From Granulosicoccus sp964437945 (lineage in GTDB: Bacteria > Pseudomonadota > Gammaproteobacteria > Granulosicoccales > Granulosicoccaceae), in the NCBI GenBank assembly GCA_964437945.1, contig CAYTJF010000231.1:1-9691 (forward strand): a stretch of DNA of 9,691 nt, read 5' to 3'. Shown here piece by piece: positions 1-7,486 of this stretch; position 1 is the stretch's first letter, and every line of letters begins with the position of its first letter. The notes under the pieces are model-generated. The model saw nothing but the letters and a program-made list of their open reading frames with translations. It was not told the origin of the DNA and searched no databases. The translations under genes and the position numbers were made by a program.

Positions 1-92
1 TTGCCGTTCACAACTATGGACAAGACAGAAAAAATAATCCACACGCGCAAACATTCACCATATATCCACTAGTGCTATTGGCCTTGATTAAT
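1..92. other. Short non-coding stretch downstream of the pel operon
   Basis: I see no gene, promoter or repeat that I can support in these bases. On the minus strand there is a run of six T (29-34), but no GC-rich stem lies just upstream of it, so I do not call it a terminator. A 15-codon minus-strand reading frame here has no convincing ribosome binding site. The stretch is most likely intergenic sequence between the end of the pel operon and whatever lies to the left. Confidence 0.5.
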
Positions 93-137
93 TAGAAGCT
101 ATCTCAGGGCGAAGCGTGCCCTTTGAGATGGCTTCTA
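93..137 (-). terminator. Inverted repeat at the end of the pel operon, probable transcription terminator
   Basis: The two arms pair as follows: 94-99 with 131-136 (AGAAGC/GCTTCT), a T-G wobble at 100/130, 101-106 with 124-129 (ATCTCA/TGAGAT), a two-base bulge at 122-123, and 107-110 with 118-121 (GGGC/GCCC). This leaves a 7-base loop at 111-117. Bases 93 and 137 also pair. The pelB stop codon (135-137) lies inside the stem. On the minus strand the stem is followed by an A/T-rich stretch but not a long uninterrupted U-run, so termination may be incomplete, or the hairpin may mainly protect the 3' end of the mRNA. The position directly after the last gene favours a terminator role. Confidence 0.6.
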
Positions 138-3100
138 GAAATGGTATCGATAGTTCAGGCCTATACTGGTCGTACTCTCTTGGGCTGTAAACTGATCTAG
201 CGGCTGTGACTCATGGGTAAAACCGATGCTTAGCTCGTCTCCTCCCAAAATTCTAATGCCTGCACCGCCATCGAACTGGGCGTTAATTGTATCCAGTGGC
301 CATACATGCCCAATATTGGCATTCAAATAATATCTTGGTGAAGAGGCTTGAGGATAGTTTCCACTCACCCCCCCTCGCGACAGAGACGCCCCTAATAATA
401 AAGCTGTGCTCTCTTGCGCAAGAATAGCGCTACTTGATGCTGGCGATGAGGCTATCTCAGCGGGTAAGTTCGAAACCATATTATTCTGCAGATGACTTGC
501 AGCGATATTAGTAGACCATACGTTGCTGCCGAATGCACCACGAATACCGAACTCCATTCGAGTGCCCAAACCGCGTACTATGCGACTTTGTTGAACTCGG
601 GTTTTAATGTCTTTTACGTTTGCTTGAAGTTTTACATATTCCCTTAGCCCAAGAGCTTGCTCATAGCCAATACTGAGTCGGCTTTCGATCGCTGTTAAGC
701 GAAACAAAGCTGAGGACGTACTTGGTTCATTGTAGCCAAACTCTGCACTCAGCGTTCTGCGACCATCGACGCTTCGCAAATGATGCTTTGATGACGCGTA
801 GGCGCGCCCAAAAGCGTCATTTGTGTCATAGCCTGCAGTTAGCTCACCACCTAATCCGCGATCACCATGATGTAAGGTAAGTGCTATATCATTTCGCGTA
901 TGACTATCATTCAAACTAAAGGTATCGGAATTAAATTGCTGTCTTTTGTAGTCAACCGACAAACCAACATTATTACCGTGGAACGAATGCCTTACAGCAA
1001 AACCAGATTCATTTATACCTAAGCCACTCATACTGATTTGTTTGTATCTACCGACGCTATAACTTGGCCGTTCACTACGCATCGCACTGTATTGACTCCT
1101 TGCAATAGTTCGATCTGAGAGTGTTGGAGCCCTGGCTGTACTACGTCTGGCAAGCATATAAGCTTGTTGATCATGTCCCAACTGTCGCAACGCGAGTATA
1201 TGATTTCCGATGGATACTGAACCCTCGCCGCTTAGCACGTGTTGGATTTGCGCTGTGTCTTTGGCAGCCATTGCCAAGCTTAACTCCTGCCACGCAGGCG
1301 CTTGCAAGCGTTGCGCATGAATTTTTGCCATAACTAATCGCGCATGCTCGTGGCGCTGCGTGGACATAAGCCACGAGATGGCAGTATCTTCACGCCAAAA
1401 CTGACCGGAAATTGGCCTTGACGTAGCATCCTGAAGCAGCGCTTGCGACAGCGCTTCTTTATCTTGCGCACTACCATAGCGATTCAACAAAGCGGCGTAT
1501 TGACGAATTAATTCATCCTGATCTTTAGTGGTACCTTTGGCAAGCACCGGACGCAGTCTTTTGATAGCATATAAACGTACCTTTCTGGCAGGCTCTGCTC
1601 GACCAGCATACTCCAACGCATCGGCAAACGTAAGCAACATATTGTAGTCAGCGTCGATGCGGTCCAGCTGTCGATCGAACCAGGTTAAACTCAACTCGGG
1701 CAACCCCAATTGCAAATGAGCAACGGCGAAAGCAGACCATAAATCAGGTTCGGTTTCGGCCACATCCTGATATTGCTCTATTATCGATGCAATGGCATCG
1801 GCATCGTTTGTGTCAATGTAAGACCAAAGCAACCCATTTATAGCAGCCGTGTTGCCCGGCTCCAATTTCAGTGCGTTTTCAAACGCAAATTGTGCTGATG
1901 CAGAGTCGCCGTTCTTTTGGTGTATTGACGCAGCCACATTCCAAAAACCTGGCTTTCTATGTAGTTCTGCAGTTTCCTTGCTGGCAGTTAAAAAAGGTTG
2001 AACACGATTCGTTTTACCCGTTTTAAAAGCGAGATTCATTGTTGTCAATGCAATATCATCTGAACGCGTAGTTCTCCATAGTTTCGTTGACTCCACAATA
2101 GCTTCATCGTATTTCCCTGCATCTTCCAATGACTGCACAAAACGTTTCGCTAACATTTGAGAACGATCTTTGTTTTTGATCTTGGCCATATGTGGTTTAA
2201 CCAACATCGCCAACTCAGAAATTCTATATCGCCATGCTATTTCTGATATTACACTCACCTGAAAATCGTTTGCTTCACTGGCGTGGCTGGTACCAATCAA
2301 ATCTCTGGCAATACTTGCCGATTCATCTGGCTGGTTTAGCCGCCAATTCAACTCCATTCTGTTTAATGTTTCTTCTGTGCTTCGCCCATATTTTGTTGCA
2401 TAATCGTCCCATGCATCCAGGGCCTTGGAATAGGAACTGTGCTTTTTATACAGTTTAGCTAACGCACGCTGGGCGTATCGGCTACCTTCAGGTTTACGTT
2501 CCAGTTCGATTAATACTTCAGCAGCTTTATCAGGTAAACCCTCCAATTCATACAGCTCAATCATTCGAGCCATTTTTTGATTATCATTAGGAGATAGCAG
2601 TAACGATTTACGCATAGCTGTTGCAGCAGTAGCTGTGTCCCGGTTAAGCGTAGCCAATCGAATCAATTGCGACAAATAGTCATGGTCGGAATAACGCTCT
2701 GAAAGCCAAGCCCATTCTTTCTGCGCTGCAACAGGGTCGCCATTCCATTCGGACACCTGTGCCAATTTTAACCGAGCGCCTTTGTTGTTCGGTGATAAAA
2801 CGACAGCATGTTTAGACCAATTCGCCGCTTTGGCTAAATCTCGATCTGCAAGCGCCAGAGCTATCTGCATGTCAACAGATTCGATATCCGTGTAGTCTAT
2901 TTTTAGTAACCGCTCATTCCATTGTATGGCGTAACTGGTTTTTCCTAATTGGTTTGCTTTAAAAACACCATCTCGCAACAAAGTTATATCGTTTGGATGA
3001 GATGCTATCCGCTTGGCAATTCGGTCAAACGCTAATTGGTTATTACCGTTTGCAACGAGAATTGTGTCGACCTGTCTTAATAATTTATCTCTATCCACGC

Positions 3101-4073
3101 CGTTTTTGAGATCAGCTGCTTGATTCAGATAGTCAACCGCTGCCAAACCTTGATTGGAAGCCTGTGCCCACTTGGCCGCTTCTAACAGCCATTTGGCTCT
3201 GTTCGATACATCATGTTTAGCTAATTGTTCGTAAACAGGGTAAGCGTTTTGTGGTTTTTGGTTAGCCAAAAGTGCAACCGCAAGTTTTTCACGCTGAGAG
3301 TTGGATATTGGCTGATGTGCTATTAGTAACCCAATTAACTGGTCTTGGCGCGGCCAATTCTCAGCCAACGACAACTGTGATAGCAAACTAAGCCGTAGTT
3401 CGAAAATATCGTCGAGGGTATTCGTTAGAGCTATTGCTCTGTCATAACAATGAACTGATTGGGTGTATTTTTTCTGCGAGGACAGACCCTCGGCGCACTT
3501 TATAAACCATTTACCGGCATTATCTTTATCTGAATCAGCCAATAGTTGGTACAACAACACCGAAGTATCAATAGCCCCCAAATCTTTACTGAGCTGAGCC
3601 GCTTTTTCAATATGAGGCACGGTCCGTACAAGTGGATTACTGAGTAACAGTTCAATTCTGTTAAGTAGCTGTGTCCTTTTTTGCCGACGCTGCTGGTCAT
3701 TGTTTGCTGCAAAATACTCTGCAGTAGCCAACTCCATATCCAGAGTAAACTGTAGTTTTACATCAGAAGAGAAATCAGGGCGCTCTTCCAAAAGTTGGCG
3801 CGCAGCGTCGATCTGGCCTGTTCTAACCAATGCTGACACCGCAGAAGAGGTGTCTTCCAACGACGTTTGACCCGATGCGTCGCTTGCTTTCAAGTACGCA
3901 AGATCCAGCTCACCAATACCTGTGGAGCTAGGTTCTGATGCATCTGTCTGGCTTATCGAAAAATCATCTCGCTTGGGTAGCAAGAAATAGAACGACACAA
4001 CAAACAGCACTCCAATGAGCGCCAGATGTCGTGGTCCTATTAATTTCTCACGCTTGACAGTTGAGGACGGCAT
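135..4073 (-). CDS. pelB: PelB-like outer-membrane export protein (TPR scaffold plus beta-barrel)
   Basis: PelB carries Pel polysaccharide across the periplasm and outer membrane; in Pseudomonas its TPR region binds PelA and its barrel sits over the PelC ring. This protein is 1312 residues from the chosen start. A short basic N-terminus (KREK, residues 7-10) precedes one hydrophobic segment at about 16-32, an inner-membrane anchor. Residues about 75-990 are helical and TPR-like, with repeated patterns such as SVHCYDRAIAL and FENALKLEPGN. From about 1005 the sequence becomes alternating beta-strand in character and ends in YRYHF with a terminal Phe, typical of outer-membrane barrels. The start at 4073 is preferred over a GTG at 4169: it places the anchor near the N-terminus, has an AAGGAT site 7 bases upstream, and overlaps the preceding gene by only 26 bp instead of 122. 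It is somewhat longer than P. aeruginosa PelB (about 1190 residues, from memory). It has only two cysteines, 193 and 209. Confidence 0.9.
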   Translation of the reverse strand: MPSSTVKREKLIGPRHLALIGVLFVVSFYFLLPKRDDFSISQTDASEPSSTGIGELDLAYLKASDASGQTSLEDTSSAVSALVRTGQIDAARQLLEERPDFSSDVKLQFTLDMELATAEYFAANNDQQRRQKRTQLLNRIELLLSNPLVRTVPHIEKAAQLSKDLGAIDTSVLLYQLLADSDKDNAGKWFIKCAEGLSSQKKYTQSVHCYDRAIALTNTLDDIFELRLSLLSQLSLAENWPRQDQLIGLLIAHQPISNSQREKLAVALLANQKPQNAYPVYEQLAKHDVSNRAKWLLEAAKWAQASNQGLAAVDYLNQAADLKNGVDRDKLLRQVDTILVANGNNQLAFDRIAKRIASHPNDITLLRDGVFKANQLGKTSYAIQWNERLLKIDYTDIESVDMQIALALADRDLAKAANWSKHAVVLSPNNKGARLKLAQVSEWNGDPVAAQKEWAWLSERYSDHDYLSQLIRLATLNRDTATAATAMRKSLLLSPNDNQKMARMIELYELEGLPDKAAEVLIELERKPEGSRYAQRALAKLYKKHSSYSKALDAWDDYATKYGRSTEETLNRMELNWRLNQPDESASIARDLIGTSHASEANDFQVSVISEIAWRYRISELAMLVKPHMAKIKNKDRSQMLAKRFVQSLEDAGKYDEAIVESTKLWRTTRSDDIALTTMNLAFKTGKTNRVQPFLTASKETAELHRKPGFWNVAASIHQKNGDSASAQFAFENALKLEPGNTAAINGLLWSYIDTNDADAIASIIEQYQDVAETEPDLWSAFAVAHLQLGLPELSLTWFDRQLDRIDADYNMLLTFADALEYAGRAEPARKVRLYAIKRLRPVLAKGTTKDQDELIRQYAALLNRYGSAQDKEALSQALLQDATSRPISGQFWREDTAISWLMSTQRHEHARLVMAKIHAQRLQAPAWQELSLAMAAKDTAQIQHVLSGEGSVSIGNHILALRQLGHDQQAYMLARRSTARAPTLSDRTIARSQYSAMRSERPSYSVGRYKQISMSGLGINESGFAVRHSFHGNNVGLSVDYKRQQFNSDTFSLNDSHTRNDIALTLHHGDRGLGGELTAGYDTNDAFGRAYASSKHHLRSVDGRRTLSAEFGYNEPSTSSALFRLTAIESRLSIGYEQALGLREYVKLQANVKDIKTRVQQSRIVRGLGTRMEFGIRGAFGSNVWSTNIAASHLQNNMVSNLPAEIASSPASSSAILAQESTALLLGASLSRGGVSGNYPQASSPRYYLNANIGHVWPLDTINAQFDGGAGIRILGGDELSIGFTHESQPLDQFTAQESTTSIGLNYRYHF

Positions 4074-7000
4074 TGCCGGTATCCTTGCTTGAAAAGGTGA
4101 ATAATGTTGTGCCTTCAGCTGTGCGAGTACCACGTACCGAGCCGGTGCTACTACGAATTGCACATGCACGTGCAGAACTACTCAACTCGAGTTTGATCGG
4201 TACTTGACCTGTTATACGTAACTCAACACCTCGATCAGATGGACGCCACGTGTCGACATGACCATTAGCAGATACGATATGTACACCCTTGGGTGCTTTG
4301 TTCGCAGTTTTTAGCAATACCGAATCGGAACCATCAGTATGTAGGTAAATACCATCATGAAGTTTTCGTGAACCAACCAACCCACGACTATTTGATAAAT
4401 CAGGCCAACTATTTTCGTCCAGGATACGTATGGACCTAATTGAACCCAGCGCGCTAATTTTCCATGTGCCATCCAAATAGCGAGCTACTCCTGCTTTACG
4501 AAATTCGGGCACTTTCCTGGCATAGTAACTGGCATGCACCGGTAAAATATCCTGCTTGGTCGACCATTCGTAAATTTCTTCCAATGACCGCAATGATGCC
4601 TTTTTGGTTCCTGCATAAAAATGATAGTAGATAGACAAGGGTTTGAAACGTCTTGGCTTATCGGTCATTTTAAACGTCTCAATAACGCGCCTAAAACCGT
4701 CAAACGGCCCAAGCCAATCGTTGGTGTAAATATTCTCATTCATGATAGGAGCATAGGCCTGCACATACGGCCCAACCGTTCTCGCCATGGGACTTATAAG
4801 ACTTACAGACGGAGTGGATTCACTAATAACCGTGTATCCACCATTAAGATTGATCAATCCGCTCGAATACGCTGCAGCCAATGCTGCTTCATCCGGCAAC
4901 GCATTGCCACTCCACAGCATCAACTCTGTTTTTTTGTTTGCTGGAGCCAGATTTTTATTTATAAAGCGAGCTGAGCCACCAATCTCGCGCTCAGGTGAAT
5001 ACCGGTAATCACCAACATCAATATTATATTTGCCAGAACGCGGCCACTTGCCGACTAACTGCCAATTAAAGGGATGGCTAAAAGTATGCGTCGCTATTTC
5101 TACAGATGGCATTGCAAATATTCGTCGAGCTACATCGAACATACGCTCTCGTCTATCTTCAACAGCACTGATACTGGTCATCTCCCCCTCAACAATGGAA
5201 ATGCTGTGGGGCATTTTGTATCGCTGAAGAATCAATTCATGGATCATCTCGGCACCTAATTTTCGCTCTGATACCTCAGCCCACGACGGAAGTGCATCAC
5301 CATCGATATGCGATAACCAGAGTCGATTACCGTTCTCTGTGGTTACATCAGGCATGGGGAGCTTTTGAAGTCTTAGAGATTTTTCTAGAAATGTAAACGG
5401 GTTTACAACCCACTTGGATACCTCATCAAACCCAACTACCACAGTAGCCGGGCTGGCAGCAATCCCACCCCATTTACCGGTAATGACAAGATCGGCTTTA
5501 ACACCTTTATTATCTTCTACAGTAAATTGGACCTCGTTATCCGAGCTGTTGTTTAGAACATTCAGACCAACATTACTGGTGCGGGCAGGTATTGAAGATT
5601 CGTAGCCAATAAGAGCACTTTTGAAAACGGTTTTTATAGAATCTGCATGAACAGGTGTATTCGTTCGAACACCCATTCTCTCACTTAACCACCGATCGAT
5701 CGGTATGATGGGCGTACCAAACATGGCAATCGGGATATTACTTTTAAATTGTTGTTTTATCCAGGTGGATAATGATGGCACATCATAGGGAGTGTAAGAC
5801 CAACTAACAATTCCTGCGTATTGCCCCTTAAGCTCGCCTGCGGGCAGTTCCTGATTTGCTACATCAATGTACTTCGGTACATAACCATAGTATTCCAGTA
5901 GCGGCGCCACCAGCTCATGAACCTGCGAGGCAAATTGTTGTCCATTAATTCGACTGTCAAATAACAGCATAACTTTACGTGGCACGACTTCTAACGCACC
6001 AACACCAATGTAGTCCAATGATGGTGTAGAGACCCACGGCACAAAGCCTAAATTGACTACGCTGGTAGCAACCTGACGCGCCTCTTCGCGACGCTCTGGT
6101 GGAAGGTACTCTATAGCCACCACATCCAGATCAAACTGTTTTTTAGCAGTGTTTAGTTTTTCCAGTAACCATTGCCTGTCTGCTTCTGGCACATCAACAT
6201 AACGCTGAGCTGAGTTGTCCCATGAAGCAAATAGTGACTCCGCAGCTATGGCCTCCAGGTAAGGCCCAGTGTATTCCAGTACTTCGAATCCACGATTAGC
6301 GATTAGTCGAATACCGGCATGACGCTGAGTTACTTTTTTTATAAAAGAACCCAGAGCAAGCTCTTGTGTTTTTTTCTGTTCCGGGCTAGTTGCATAAATA
6401 TGGTAACTGTCCATTGTGTCGAGAAACAACCCGGAATAACCAGAGTTAACGAGGGAGTCTATACGACGCATCAAAAATTCAGTCCAACCCGGATTGCTCA
6501 AATCCAGTACTTTGGAGTTCCATACGTCATTCTTACCCAGGATCCATTCATCTTTTACACTAGATGCATATGAACGCGTTGCACCAACCTCTCCAACGCT
6601 TAAGTAAGCGTAAGCAACTGCACCGTGTTCAGTTAAGCCTTTCAGTTCACTGTCATTTACGTTGTCAGGCTCAAGAACTAAACGATCAAACTGGGATAGT
6701 TCATCTATTGGTGGATTTGCACCATAGTAAAGGGCAATACTTTCTCCAACAATATCGCGTTTAACAGCTTCTGCAAAACCATTGTTATCCATTGAAACAC
6801 GACGAAATCCCAATGATGGAGTTACGATGCTATTTTGATCGCCAACCCTGAGTGCATTACTGGTAGATTGCACCGCTAGCGCATGGTTAGCTGCAACAGT
6901 TTCTGGATGCGAGCCAACTACTATATTCATGTTATTTATTAATTTAGCAATCGATTTATTCGCAGCTTTAGCTACCGAACTTGACGCTTTACCAGCAGCA

Positions 7001-7482
7001 CTCTGCTCGTCTTTCCAAAGCAGTTTTCCTGTAGACACATCGTAAACGCTCAGCGCTAGTTGCACACGGGAGTCTCGACCATTCAACTTTGATCGTCCCC
7101 ACTGTTCTACAACACCAGTTATAGCGTAGCGAGCACCTGCGTTATTGGCTTGTTTGAGTAATTTGTTATCAACGCGGCTATCTAGATTTCTATTCAAGGA
7201 CACGGAAAAAGCTCTCGGTTTGTCGCTAAAACGCTGTAGTGACTCCACACCTCTTGCACGTAGATTGGACTCAATAATGGATTCAGTGACATCAGCCGCA
7301 GCAGCGATTCCACTACTATTGGAAATTGGCAAAATCACCCATTTGTCGCCTGAATATAACGATACTTCGTTAGAATTCAAAGATACACACGCTGTCAATA
7401 TCAACAGAAAAACAATTGAACATATTCGACTGTTGACACTTACACAGGAACCAGCTTTGTATAGATAATTTGATTTGATCAT
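4048..7482 (-). CDS. pelA: PelC-PelA fusion: outer-membrane lipoprotein domain joined to Pel hydrolase/deacetylase
   Basis: This 1144-residue protein appears to combine two Pel proteins. It starts with a lipoprotein signal: basic and polar residues, a hydrophobic run at about 20-29, then lipobox LTAC with Cys32; residue 33 is Val, so no Asp retention signal. Residues about 45-185 match PelC: WVILPISNSS (48-57), ARYAITGVVEQW (117-128), then VYDVSTGKLLW (146-156). After a linker (about 186-225) comes a PelA-like TIM-barrel hydrolase (GH166 type, about 226-500) with YLSVGE (293-298), LFLDTMDSY (352-360) and Glu415. A Rossmann-like, reductase-like part follows (about 502-700). The deacetylase domain (about 715-985) has HIDGD (725-729) and HTFSH (799-803). 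Asp727, His799 and His803 keep exactly the spacing I recall for P. aeruginosa PelA Asp528/His600/His604, so the metal site looks intact. A beta-rich tail (about 1010-1144) holds the only two other mature cysteines, 1107 and 1142. The length roughly equals PelC (about 172) plus PelA (about 948). PelA identity is very likely; PelC identity of the front domain rests on motif resemblance and context. Confidence 0.9.
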   Translation of the reverse strand: MIKSNYLYKAGSCVSVNSRICSIVFLLILTACVSLNSNEVSLYSGDKWVILPISNSSGIAAAADVTESIIESNLRARGVESLQRFSDKPRAFSVSLNRNLDSRVDNKLLKQANNAGARYAITGVVEQWGRSKLNGRDSRVQLALSVYDVSTGKLLWKDEQSAAGKASSSVAKAANKSIAKLINNMNIVVGSHPETVAANHALAVQSTSNALRVGDQNSIVTPSLGFRRVSMDNNGFAEAVKRDIVGESIALYYGANPPIDELSQFDRLVLEPDNVNDSELKGLTEHGAVAYAYLSVGEVGATRSYASSVKDEWILGKNDVWNSKVLDLSNPGWTEFLMRRIDSLVNSGYSGLFLDTMDSYHIYATSPEQKKTQELALGSFIKKVTQRHAGIRLIANRGFEVLEYTGPYLEAIAAESLFASWDNSAQRYVDVPEADRQWLLEKLNTAKKQFDLDVVAIEYLPPERREEARQVATSVVNLGFVPWVSTPSLDYIGVGALEVVPRKVMLLFDSRINGQQFASQVHELVAPLLEYYGYVPKYIDVANQELPAGELKGQYAGIVSWSYTPYDVPSLSTWIKQQFKSNIPIAMFGTPIIPIDRWLSERMGVRTNTPVHADSIKTVFKSALIGYESSIPARTSNVGLNVLNNSSDNEVQFTVEDNKGVKADLVITGKWGGIAASPATVVVGFDEVSKWVVNPFTFLEKSLRLQKLPMPDVTTENGNRLWLSHIDGDALPSWAEVSERKLGAEMIHELILQRYKMPHSISIVEGEMTSISAVEDRRERMFDVARRIFAMPSVEIATHTFSHPFNWQLVGKWPRSGKYNIDVGDYRYSPEREIGGSARFINKNLAPANKKTELMLWSGNALPDEAALAAAYSSGLINLNGGYTVISESTPSVSLISPMARTVGPYVQAYAPIMNENIYTNDWLGPFDGFRRVIETFKMTDKPRRFKPLSIYYHFYAGTKKASLRSLEEIYEWSTKQDILPVHASYYARKVPEFRKAGVARYLDGTWKISALGSIRSIRILDENSWPDLSNSRGLVGSRKLHDGIYLHTDGSDSVLLKTANKAPKGVHIVSANGHVDTWRPSDRGVELRITGQVPIKLELSSSARACAIRSSTGSVRGTRTAEGTTLFTFSSKDTGNAVLNCQA
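4081..4086 (-). promoter_or_regulatory. Ribosome binding site that decides the pelB start
   Basis: On the minus strand this reads AAGGAT, 7 bases before the ATG at 4073. It lies inside the end of the upstream pelC-pelA gene, so pelB translation is probably coupled to that gene. The alternative GTG start at 4169 has no comparable purine-rich site just upstream. Confidence 0.65.
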
Positions 7483-7486
7483 AACG

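Noticed and set aside
29..34. Run of six T on the minus strand as a second terminator
   Set aside because: No stable GC-rich stem is found immediately upstream of it on that strand.
4074..4169. N-terminal extension of PelB from a GTG start at 4169
   Set aside because: No good ribosome binding site, a large overlap with the upstream gene, and 32 residues of no clear use before the membrane anchor; the ATG at 4073 fits better.
4621..4974. Plus-strand open frame of 117 codons inside the pelC-pelA gene
   Set aside because: It is antisense to well-conserved deacetylase-region codons, has no recognisable domain and no credible start site; it is a shadow of the real gene.
6810..6935. A hidden separate start for PelA inside the linker
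   Set aside because: No signal peptide follows any Met or alternative start in this stretch, so a separately started PelA would not be exported; the sequence supports one continuous chain.
7145..7468. Plus-strand open frame of 107 codons opposite the PelC-like domain
   Set aside because: It lies fully antisense to the lipoprotein signal and PelC-like domain and resembles nothing I know; chance open frame.
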